Positions 34,155-43,923 of a stretch of 64,000 bases of DNA are shown here, one piece after another (position 1 is the first letter of the stretch; every line of letters begins with the position of its first letter). The stretch is from Prostheceraeus crozeri (taxonomy: Eukaryota; Platyhelminthes; Polycladida; Euryleptidae): NCBI GenBank assembly GCA_907163375.1, contig CAJQUW010001972.1:806001-870000 (forward strand), in the 5' to 3' direction. The notes beneath the pieces were generated by a model. It was not told where the DNA came from. It saw only the letters and a list, made by a program, of their open reading frames with translations, and made no database searches. Position numbers and translations under genes: made by a program.

Positions 34155-36515
34155 CAGGGCTGTGGAGCCGATGCGTTATCTCATCGGCTCCGGCTCCGGC
34201 TCCACGCCACTGATGTGAAAGGCTCCGGCTCCGGCTTCGACTTCAAATTCAGGTTCTATCTATGCTGGTTATTCTGGATCCGTTGAGCTTGTTTTTTGGA
34301 TAACGGTGTGGCCTTTAGAGGCTTGCTACAATCATCAAATTAGTTTTCATTAACAAGCAACGACTTAAGTTAATAACAAAAATGATAATAGCCTAATATA
34401 ATGATAAATAACATACTTGTCATATATTTTTGCATGAATTGACTATCTCTGAAAGATAAAATAAAGTTATAGCCTGGATTGGTTAAATTAGATAAAGATC
34501 TCCCGCACTGGCTAAATATAAATTGGCCTAGCCTGCAACCAGTCTACTACGAGGCTACATTAAATAAGACCACATGAGTGATGATGATATACCTAATTAG
34601 CCTTCACAGGGGCCGAATAGTAGTATAAGCTTTTTAACAAAGCTTGAACTTGAAACTGGATAGCGTGTGCCTCTAAATAGCGTATAGGGCCTGTATCTAC
34701 TCGAACATGGAAAGGGTATAGACTATATAGCCAAATATACCGTATCAATAAAGATATCAATTGTTTTATTGAATACTAAAGTATATATAGGCTAGCTTAG
34801 GATGCTATTGCTATTTGTTATTGCCTTTATTCAATAGTCTGTTGGTCCATGAATGATATGATCGGTGGGAGCCCACGACTCATCATCTGTAGAAATTGTA
34901 ATTTAGATAGTCTCATTGCAGTGTAGGCTAGAAATGTACAATTGAAAACTATACTTAAAAAAATTAAAAATATCTAATTTAGGACAAGTTTTGTAATTCT
35001 ATGCAGCATACTTAATAATTTGAGGCTTAACTTACATTATGTTAATTTCGTATTTTTCATTATGGCGTAAAGTTGCACTAAATAATTCATCAATGATTCA
35101 TGCACATTATTATATTCAATTTATGTATAACATATTAACGCTATTCCTCTGATGATGGTTAGGCTGATGAAACTGAACTCGGAGTATCACACAGCATGTT
35201 GCAGGGTGCAATGCATAATAAAAATTTGACTGCGAGCACCGAGCAGAAATCCCATCTACTTTGCTAGCTTTCGAATTGCACGTGCGGTTTAATGTCATAG
35301 ACAATAGAAAAGGGAGGTCAAAAGGCGCCTTTATTGAGAGCGTCTCAGTCTATTTTTATTGTTTACATATAAGTAGCATGATATCAGCATAAAGTGTTGA
35401 CAGATGGAAAAAATAATAATGCAAATTCTTGAAATCCACAGGTCTATGACATTTGGGGAAATATTATTACACAATACGGCTCTTGTGCAGTCCCCCCCTC
35501 CCATTTTTTTCTCTGGTCAAAAGATGCAGCACCATTGGATGTCCGTTTCAGCATCACCGGTTTGAGTGAAGCATTCCGTGCTGTTGTAAAAATCTACGTG
35601 GGTAATTGCGATGTCATAGTCGCAAACTTCGTCAGCAAGTCAACATTGTAATTTGCCTTCGGGTTTTTTCGCATTGAAATATACCCTTTGAATTTTGAAG
35701 TCAAAGGAAATTCATTGTGAATGAGATACCTTTAAAATGATAGGGCGCTACTAGAAGTGGCTGGGTCGCTTATTGCTATAGCCATGCGAGGACTTGTCGT
35801 CAGGTCATTCGTGTGAGTGTGAAGAGTTATCCCTCCAATCAAAATTGATCAAATTGAATAATCGATTGTTCTGAAAAATGTAGGTGGGGGGACTGCACAA
35901 GAGCCTACAATACAATCTAAGGAAATTGGCATTGTCACAGATGCCAGTAGCTTCTGCCAGTAGCCATACCGATAGATGATGGCCTACATAGTAACCGTAT
36001 TAGATTTAAGACATTGTGCAAGAAATGTAGCTATATTATCTTTGCTGACTGAACTGGAAATGTGTACATAAATGACTGGCGACTTGTCTCTAGAAATCTA
36101 CAATCATCTAGTTAGCATGCATATAACAAGTCTTCAAATTAATGGATTTTGGAGAATACGTTGTCACTAAAAGCTATGGAAATTAGTATTACGAAACATA
36201 TGTAGTAAAAAAATATTACACATGTGTGTAAATATAATAAGCTTACATATAATACAAAAGAAGTCGGCAACTGCAAAGAAAGATATCGTGGAGGACAGAT
36301 CATTGGTATACTTAAAAGATACTTAAAATCTTTAGATTTCAAATGATTTATTTTTTTATGATGCCAATGATGCCTTTCAAAATTCTAGATTTATATCAAA
36401 GCTCAAACTATCGGAGCCTGAACCTTTGTGATAAATCGGCTTCGGCTCCGGCTCCGACCAAAAGCATCGGCTCCTTAAGGCTCCGGCTCGGCTCGGCTCC
36501 GGCTCCACAGCCCTG
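34155..36515 (-). mobile_element. Non-autonomous hAT transposon, copy B (inverted)
   Basis: Same family as 3121-5427, in the opposite direction and over its whole length. It begins CAGGGCTGTGGAGCCG and ends CGGCTCCACAGCCCTG-like (36500-36515), with the 8-bp duplication ACTAAGGC on both sides (34147-34154 and 36516-36523). The different target duplications of the two copies show independent insertions rather than one duplicated segment. The copies differ by scattered substitutions and small indels, so they are not brand new. The GGCTCC subterminal arrays differ in repeat number between copies. Confidence 0.9.
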
Positions 36516-36523
36516 ACTAAGGC

Positions 36524-38410
36524 TAATAATATTGCATTATAAATACGTTATCATGATGCTGTACTTATTTTACTGAATATTTGGCATAAAGAACTCTAAT
36601 ATTGGAATTCAGATAATAGAATTATTATTTTTGATCGACTCATTGACCCCGAGTCTTTTGGATCCTGACAGTGTTAGTTCTTAAGTGCGACACCAATTTA
36701 CATTAAAACCATAAATATCACAGGCAATCAATGATTAATAGCATACTTTGAAGGACATGCTTGGGTCGGTGTTTCAAAGTCTTCTAATTGTGTTCTTTCC
36801 ATTATGAAAAGTTTTGACACCAGCAATTTTGACTTTCAACGTAGGGATACATATATCTTTTGACTAATATGGATGACTGAACATCGCAACTTATCTTTCA
36901 ATTTGAAAATGAATTTGAAAGCAAACATGATCGAAAGGTTATTAACTTAAGCGTTCGGCGAAGATTTCAGGAAAATTATTACAAATTTGAAATGTAGAAT
37001 ATCCGAAATACGAGACATCAATCAAATGAAATGTCGCGCTAATGCAAATTTAGATGGTTTATATTAAGATTCTTTAGAATTCTGAATTTCTCAATAGCAA
37101 GAGATGAATTATTTTATTGTCAACAAAAGAAGTGAGATATTCTGGATAAGCATCATTATCGCAAGTGTAAGACAGTCTGTCTTTCTACTATTCCTGTCTG
37201 AGAATAGAATCGTAATAATTGATGCATTTTCTTCACCTGCTCAAACCATTGGATGCGACAATGGCAGATGTTCAACAAATTTATAATACAAAAAGCATTA
37301 AGATGTCTGTGCTCAAATGTCTAAGAGCAGGTTTGACAACTACATGTACTGCTGTCGTCAGCATTACTTGAAAGAAGATGAACACTTAAATGCTGAGATT
37401 GGGGTGTATAAATTTTCAAACCTAATTCACAGACAATGTGTAGAGCTAAGAAACAGCAGAATAGTAAATCAGGGGCTAATTTTCATTGAAGTGTCAGGAA
37501 GAGCATTGCAATAATTCTAATAGATGATAATCGATTTATAAAATTTGTAAACATGTTCGTGTTCCTGTTTGCCATCTAGGAGCCACACTTTGCTCGACAG
37601 AGCTGCTATCTCGTCTGATTCTGACACCGTCAAAGAAGTTTGCATGTCCAGAACCGAGCAGGTCATATTCTAGTTGGACAGAGCGTGCATGGGCTACTAG
37701 ATTACTGGGAAAGGTCATCTGAAAATTGCAATAGACATGATTAGGCCATTTTAGCGGTAGGTATATAGCAGTACATTTCCAGTTTGGGAGACTGTCTTTT
37801 TGAATGAAATGGATGGTTCTGATCTTGGAATAGAATTTTATTAATATCTATGTACATTCTTCGTACATTCTATGTACATCTTTTTAATTGGTTGGAATGA
37901 ACTGACCGTGTATTACCTGAATTTCAGCTGACTATCCACGCAATCTTAGTGGTTCATGGGGAGAGGCATTGTCTTCATTCAGATCAAAGATGGAAATTTG
38001 CCACCTGCATTGTCGGTCGAAGGCCGAACCGTCTGCGACTGCCATAGACTTCAGGCCGACTCAAGAGTGTGAATATCTTTCTCGACTCAGCCACCGGCAT
38101 GCACTAAGAGATCGCAGAGTGCCAGTTCGAAGGCCATAGTGGTTCCACAGACTTGAACAATAAGCACTATATTAGTTGGCAGCCGCAGATGGTGTGTTTC
38201 GTCCCGCAAGATCTCCTTAGTACAGTTCGAAAGAAGCTTGCTAGTCCAGGCAATACATCTACAAAAATAATTTATATGAATCAATGAAATCTTACCTCAT
38301 GAAAAATTATGCCGACAGATTCATTGTAGATGATGAATATATAACATAATGGAGTAAACATGTGCAGAGCAGTCTGTTGCACAATCCTCCAACTTTTTCA
38401 GTGATTCTAG
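36524..38410. other. Unannotated gap
   Basis: No supportable gene or repeat. Frames at 37104-37514 (plus) and 37536-37718 (minus) carry no motif I recognise. Confidence 0.45.
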
Positions 38411-38500
38411 CAAGGATGCGTAGTCGGAGTCCCGGAGTCCTATCATTTTTGCTGGAGTCGGAGTCCTATCAAATGATAGGACTCCGGACTATAACAATGA
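38411..38500. mobile_element. Partial end of a GGAGTC-type hAT element
   Basis: CAAGGATGCGTAGTCGGAGTC and the following repeats of GGAGTCCTATCA match the left end of the element at 38655. No matching right end was found, so it is a broken copy lying 150 bp from its relative. Confidence 0.55.
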
Positions 38501-38654
38501 TCCGGCTCCAATGATGGTATCAGTTTGTACCTTGTTTCCACGTTGTTTCTATCTCGTTCCTTTATCATCTTCCTTGGTATCTGTTGGAAATTGATAGTGG
38601 ATGGCTTTGATAAACAATAAGTTTCGATCAGCTATCATATGGAAACGTCTAAAG

Positions 38655-39396
38655 CAGGGATGTGGAGTCGGAGTCTTGGAGAGTCCTATCATTTTTGCTG
38701 GAGTCGGAGTCGGAGTCCTATCAAATGACGGGACTCCGGACTCCGGCCTATAAAAAGTCCCGAAATATAATACAACAAATTATTTATCCTCGTGCATAGC
38801 TGTCACTGTCTTGATGTCAACTTTCTTCGTCAAACAAAAGTACAGAGACACTGCTGCATGCAAAGTTTGTAATAGTTGAGGGAATGACACGTGATAGTGA
38901 AAGAAGGATTGTCTTTTCACTCGGTGATTTAGTAGAGAAGACAAGCCTTCCTAGCCTCGATCACACATACGCGCCAAAAGTCACATCAGAGACAAAAATG
39001 AAATACTAGTTTGTTTGAGAACAATATCTCTTACCCTCCCGTTGATCGTATGTGATGCCTCCTCCAAAGCGTATATTAAAATCGAAAGTGTACTCATATT
39101 TTATGAAGAAGGGGGATTTCCTGCCTGGTAGAGACTGGAGAAAAACCGTGTGACGCAGACATCAACAAGATGGGAGGAGCCGAGTCGCATACATCCAACT
39201 TAAAGCGACATTTGATAAACTTTCATCGAAAATGAGTGATAATTAATGCAGCAATGATCATTAAAGATAGGTTCAAGTAAGCCTATAATGATCTATGATG
39301 TAGGTCACCAGTTTTTTTAAAAAACTGGTCTATATATACGAGTACTTGCCACCCGGAGTCGGAGTCCTATCAAAATGATAGGACTCCGCATCCCTG
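38655..39396 (+). mobile_element. hAT relic with BED zinc-finger trace
   Basis: It starts CAGGGATGTGGAGTCGGAGT and ends GGACTCCGCATCCCTG. GGAGTC-type repeats lie at both ends, like the 89-bp foldback at 12522. Inside, the plus strand keeps parts of a BED-type zinc finger, the N-terminal DNA-binding domain of hAT transposases. These are SKVYSYFMKKGDFLPG (about 39085-39130), then after a frameshift KPCDADINKMGGAES and HTSNLKRHLINFH. A second ACKVC trace is near 38855. The catalytic domain is absent. No clear target duplication remains. Confidence 0.7.
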
Positions 39397-40015
39397 GATT
39401 CTAGATGTCACATGGTCCATGCAATATACAGCGAATTACACTTCAACCCGCCACAAAGTGCAATAGTTTCAACAGTGGATCCATCTTGTAGAGAAAAAAA
39501 ATCCCTTACCAACATCAAAAATCTAGGTAAATCTAGTTAGCGGAAACCCTGAACTTTCCAGTTGTAGTCACGAGTCTTTTCGAAATACAACAACGCGTTT
39601 ACTCCAATGAAATAGCAAATAGAGATCGCAACAGCCAATCAAAAATGATGCAACTTTGTCTCACTTATTGCATTCACCTACCACATGGCTCTCACCAATA
39701 TCAGCTATGTTTTCGGAATTCTGTCCTCTCCAAGCGGCTAGATTTCTCAGTTAATAGTTCAGAAACACTTGCACCTATCTGCAGATGTAAGCTGATGCAG
39801 ATATGCCTCAGATCGTCGATGGATGGAACATGCTCGCCTGCAAAATTGCAAAAGTGCTCATACAAAGCATTTTTCTTGTTGTTCCTAGTGACACAAACAC
39901 TTCTGTAAATTTTATGTAGGCGAGCACAAAAGTGACTTATGCTGTTGACTGTAGCATTGGTGAGGCTTGTCATATTGACAAATTGCGATGAACTACCGAA
40001 CTTCTAACTGCATTA
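39397..40015. other. Unannotated; minus frame at 39701-39973 unresolved
   Basis: The minus-strand frame at 39973-39701 encodes a 90-residue, helix-rich, Cys-containing peptide (FCNFAGEHVPSIDDLRHICI). I do not recognise it; it lies directly before the LINE tail and may be part of another worn element. Confidence 0.25.
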
Positions 40016-40019
40016 ACAT

Positions 40020-40480
40020 ACCTCAATCTCATTGTTGAATGCGGAGGACAGATGAATGACAGCGTGAGAGTGGACGACGACGAGCTACCGAAAACCACTA
40101 AGTTTCAGTACTTAGGCTAAAATATCTCAGTAGATGGGCATTCACTACCTGATGCGAGTCGGCGTGCGTGTAAATTGTGAATAAAAATCTTTTTTTGATT
40201 ATAAAAATTTAAAGAAATTTGGCATGAAAATTTACGGGCATGTAAATGCAGCGTGGCTGACAAACACCGGTATTTTATGAGAAAGTTTCATAACTTTGAC
40301 ACCACTTAAGCTAATGTCAAAAATATGAGTTGGTAGTGAGAATGGTACTCGTATCACTCTAAGCCACTGGAAGGTGGGCTATCACCGTTGCTCACGAGTG
40401 TGCTTTGCATACGATGGAGATGAAGAAGCTGTGTTGGTCACTAGGAGTTACACTGAAGGAACACAGAGAACGTAGAATGT
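40020..40480 (+). pseudogene. RTE-like LINE, ORF2 fragment after the RT core
   Basis: The plus strand reads VECGGQMNDSVRVDDDELPK, TTKFQYLG, a stop, then NISVDGHSLPDARRRACKL. After a stretch of about 210 bp that does not fit, it continues AHECALHTMEMKKLCWSLGV and TLKEHRERRM. This matches RTE-like LINE proteins (LPKVxxFKYLGS ... DVxxRVxxAW ... TTEMRMLRWxxGVT). It is a short, interrupted relic of the same broad type as 14721-14995. Confidence 0.75.
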
Positions 40481-41415
40481 AGAGCGTACCATAGCTATAG
40501 AATGTAGAACGTACCTAGCTAACTGTAGGCATAGATACTTGCATACTAACACACGACTGTTAGAACAGTGGTTGTATCTTGTAGCCATACGTGTCTAACA
40601 TGTAGCACAACATAAAGTGGCTAACATAGATGGTCTAGTTAATTGACAGTAATTCTATTTAGAGGCCTTGATGACGTTGAAAAGAAAAGACGTCATTTTT
40701 GTTCGTGACGCATTTCCAACTTCCAGTCTGCATGTTTTATCCATGCTTTAGATACATGTAGAAAATTGATTCCTAAGTCTGTCACCTGAGATGATCGGAA
40801 GTAGAAATAAGAAATAATGATTTGGTCTTTCTGTTTTTATTAAATAGTTCAGTCCAGTGGCGGGAGCAGTTAATCGATTCCGCACGATTAATAGTGCTTG
40901 AATGACCAGGAATCGTGCGATTTTTTGCAAAGCGACTTTTCAATGTAATTTGCTTGATGAGCTGAAAACAATGTTCCTATTTACTCTTTCATCGTTTGAG
41001 ATAATTGCAATGCGCAGGTGCTCGTTCCTGGGATCATGAATAGCTAGACAGAGTTGACGTGTGAAATCTCTATGAGAGCTTCCTACATAGCATTGAACCA
41101 TAGCATAAAACACGTTCGCATATCGCATAGGCCAGGTGCACCATTTATACGAACCATACATATTGTCAAGGCACAGTCAAGCATAGGAGTTCCCAATGAT
41201 ATTATATCACGCATTAAAATCGTATAAATACATTGATATCAATGCTTAGTAATGACTGATTTACATTTAACAGGCACACTATGAACATAACCCCGCAACA
41301 ATCACACCTGCATATTTGCTAATTATAAAGATTGTAGAGTGCCAATTCGCATGGGCATAGAAAAGAAAGATGTCTTTAGATTTGAACTATTCAAACACAA
41401 AAATTCTTCGAATTC

Positions 41416-41439
41416 TTTCTCCCTGCAAAGGCTCGTCAG
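41416..41439 (-). ncRNA. Hammerhead-like core in left hAT arm
   Basis: On the minus strand CTGACGA (41439-41433) leads to CCT-TTGC-AGG and then GAAA (41419-41416). The first core block is canonical and helix II is short. The inverted counterpart in the other arm is at 43191-43215. Confidence 0.35.
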
Positions 41440-41846
41440 TACTGCTCGGCATTGCCCAAAGTAGCTTCAAATATCTGGAATGGCTGAGCAGGCTGAAGCA
41501 CTGCACAATGGGCCGCTCTGTGTTTTTCTATCCTGGCTATGCCGTGCTGCTATTGATCATAAAGATTAAGGCCGGTTTACATCCATCTGTATTTTAGTTT
41601 CTGTATCTACGGAAGTCCCTTTGTTTTACAAAAGGTGGAGTCTGGAATACAGACTAGCTCTCTGTGTTTACAGAAGGGCTCACGAGAATAACACAAAAGG
41701 CTGATTCTACTAAAGGCCGGTTTACATCCGTCTGTGTTAACAATACAAATGATCGCTTTGTAAACACAGAGTTGACGTGTCTGTTTTACAGACTTAAAGA
41801 AGGGAAATGATTCATCCATTACATTTCACAGAAGTAATTAAGTTGT

Positions 41847-42218
41847 TCATAAAGGTCTGTGTTTGTGTCTGTATTTTTCAGTTGTTTGAAGGTTGTTTGA
41901 CTGTGATACTTGAATTATGAATTCAAGAAAACGTGTTTTTCTAGTTCTTATCCACTTTCTTTCTTGTCCACTTCTCGTCTTCAATGACCGTTTCTGGCGG
42001 CTATATTCTCCTCGTAGATATTGGAAACGAGATTGACACTTTTCAGCACTCTCAGCCCCAATCGACTCAGATATCTCTGCCCATGCTGATCTTCTTTTCA
42101 CATTGTCTTTATAATCGCTGCTTCTAATGTCATAGAGGCAACTTCGATTTCGTACTTCATTCAGTAACGATTCGTCAAAGTTCTTTTGTGTTTCTTTTTT
42201 CTCGGAGCCGTTCATCAT
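41847..42218 (-). CDS. MADF-domain protein, Harbinger accessory type, copy 1
   Basis: An intact 123-codon frame starting MMNGSEKKETQ. The MADF (Myb/SANT-like, Adf-1 type) DNA-binding domain spans about residues 17-95: ESLLNEVRNRSCLYDIRSSD, the KRRSAWAEISESIG helix and the AEKCQSRFQYLRGEYSRQKR helix. A basic tail follows (RKWIRTRKTRFLEF). In PIF/Harbinger transposons a protein of this kind binds the element ends and carries the nuclease to the nucleus. It is nearly identical to the inverted copy at 42631-43002; the only residue difference I see is Q for K at SRF(Q/K)YLR. Confidence 0.75.
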   Translation of the reverse strand: MMNGSEKKETQKNFDESLLNEVRNRSCLYDIRSSDYKDNVKRRSAWAEISESIGAESAEKCQSRFQYLRGEYSRQKRSLKTRSGQERKWIRTRKTRFLEFIIQVSQSNNLQTTEKYRHKHRPL

Positions 42219-42630
42219 CGTGAATTCGTAGTATTAGTAGAATTCGTTATTATAATTAATATATAATATTATATAATATATTATATAATTATTATTAATA
42301 TTATCGTGAATTTAGTAGAATCAGCCTTCTGTGTTATTCTCGTGAACCCTTCTGTAAACACAGAGAGCTAGTCTGTATTCCAGACTCCACCTTTTGTAAC
42401 GCAGAGGGACTTCTGTAGATACAGAAGTCAAAATACAGACGCATGAAAACCGGCCTTAAATACAGACGAGTTGAAAGAAACTCAACTCGTCTGTAAATAC
42501 AGAATCATCTGATTGGCTAATGAGCTACATCGGAGAATGAAGCGTGCGTGTGAGTGTACTGTACGCGTGTCAAGTCTACACAACGCTAGTAGTCAACAGT
42601 GTATTTTCTGATTTCAATCACGAATTCACG

Positions 42631-43002
42631 ATGATGAACGGCTCCGAGAAAAAAGAAACACAAAAGAACTTTGACGAATCGTTACTGAATGAAGTACGAA
42701 ATCGAAGTTGCCTCTATGACATTAGAAGCAGCGATTATAAAGACAATGTGAAAAGAAGATCAGCATGGGCAGAGATATCTGAGTCGATTGGGGCTGAGAG
42801 TGCTGAAAAGTGTCAATCTCGCTTCAAATATCTACGAGGAGAATATAGCCGCCAGAAACGGTCATTGAAGACGAGAAGTGGACAAGAAAGAAAGTGGATA
42901 AGAACTAGAAAAACACGTTTTCTTGAATTCATAATTCAAGTATCACAGTCAAACAACCTTCAAACAACTGAAAAATACAGACACAAACACAGACCTTTAT
43001 GA
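42631..43002 (+). CDS. MADF-domain protein, Harbinger accessory type, copy 2
   Basis: An intact 123-codon frame. The open frame runs upstream to 42544, but I chose the ATG at 42631 because copy 1 starts at the same residue and the upstream 29 residues have no counterpart there. The domain layout is as in copy 1: MADF helices over about residues 17-95, then a basic tail and EFIIQVSQSNN at the end. The two genes point away from each other from a shared AT-rich centre. Near-identity of both arms suggests recent inverted duplication or gene conversion. It could also be a domesticated host gene pair, but the terminal repeats argue for a transposon. Confidence 0.75.
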   Translation: MMNGSEKKETQKNFDESLLNEVRNRSCLYDIRSSDYKDNVKRRSAWAEISESIGAESAEKCQSRFKYLRGEYSRQKRSLKTRSGQERKWIRTRKTRFLEFIIQVSQSNNLQTTEKYRHKHRPL

Positions 43003-43190
43003 ACAACTTAATTACTTCTGCGAAATGTAATGGATGAATCATTTCCCTTCTTTAAGTCTGTAAAACAGACACGCCAACTCTGTGTTTACAAAGCGATCAT
43101 TTGTATTGTAAACACAGACGAATGTAAACCGGTCTTTATGGAGTGCCAATTCTAGATATTTTAAGCTAGTTTGGGCCAATCCGAATCGTG

Positions 43191-43223
43191 TTGACGAACC
43201 CTTGCAAGGCGAAACGCAGTGTC
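43191..43223 (+). ncRNA. Hammerhead-like core in right hAT arm
   Basis: TTGACGA (43191-43197; first base differs from consensus) leads to CCTT-GC-AAGG (43200-43209) and GAAAC (43211-43215). A GTC triplet (43221-43223) stands at the place expected after a short helix III. Helix I is not clear. Confidence 0.35.
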
Positions 43224-43923
43224 TAAGGCTGTCACAGAATTTTTGTGCTTAAAATTGTTAAGTCTGATATAATTGATGCATAATTATGCATTTTTCGGGA
43301 CTGATAGAAGAAACGGAAAATACCTGCACTCCTAAAGCTATTTTCGATTAAATATGATTGATAAAGACCAAAAGAACCAAAACTGGGAAATAGAAAAGTT
43401 AATGATATACTTCCTAGTGTAGGCACATGATGCATAGTACCTGCAGTGCTTCTATGTCGGCAGATTTACAGTATTATGACAGTTCTGATTTATTATGCCG
43501 TTTTTCCAAGCATTTGCAAATAGAGCATTACATTAATTAATACGGTAGTTATAATTTCATAAATGTCACTGCGAATGTCACATACTCTCAATTTCAATGG
43601 AAATCATCAAACTTTTAATGAAAAATTGTCAAGAAATGAAAAAGAGTGCACGCTTGATAAACTGTAAACTTCTAGTTACTGAATCTCAAAATATTCAGAA
43701 TCGTGCGATTTTCGATTGATCGTGCGCTGAGTCGCACGATTCGGAATCGCACACGATTAATCGAATCTCGCCCGCCACTGGTTCAATCTGCATACAGTAG
43801 CTGGCAGTCCATTAGTTACTCCACAAAATTGCACTTTTTTTGATCAATTAAACGTCACTTCCCTCCAACCTTGTCTCTGCTCCATGACATTTGAAATATG
43901 CCATATTTCCTGGCATTTGAAAT

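Larger units (their letters stand above)
41570..43134. mobile_element. Harbinger-like nested palindrome with two MADF genes
   Basis: Four copies of the end GGCCGGTTTnCAT are present. Two face outward at 41570 and 42455 (element A, flanked by TTAA on both sides), with about 145 bp of inverted ends. Two more lie at 41715 and 43134 (element B, flanked by TAAA and TTTA), with inverted arms of about 500 bp that each hold a MADF gene. A and B interleave. Such ends, 3-bp TTA/TAA-type targets and a MADF/Myb-like partner protein are typical of PIF/Harbinger. No HARBI-type nuclease gene is present. AT-rich DNA (42236-42308) and a hairpin (42461-42495) separate the arms. Confidence 0.65.
40855..43780. 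mobile_element. hAT-like foldback transposon carrying a nested Harbinger palindrome
   Basis: The left end CAGTGGCGGGAG and right end CTCGCCCGCCACTG are inverted. Subterminal ATCGTGCGATT/CACGATTAATCG strings lie at both ends. The flanks GTTCAGTC (40847-40854) and GTTCAATC (43781-43788) match at 7 of 8 positions, as a decayed hAT target duplication would. The two arms (about 40855-41569 and 43135-43780) share further inverted stretches, such as CAAATATCTGGAATGGC near 41469 and its counterpart near 43143. The centre is filled by the Harbinger-like palindrome at 41570-43134. Confidence 0.7.

Noticed and set aside
35149-35173. CTGATGA followed by GAAAC in hAT copy B (and inverted in copy A near 4441-4465), resembling a hammerhead core.
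   Set aside because: The bases between cannot form helix II and there is no helix I or cleavage triplet; treated as chance.
42236-42308. AT-only stretch resembling an origin or matrix-attachment site.
   Set aside because: It is simply the centre of the Harbinger palindrome; nothing else supports a function.
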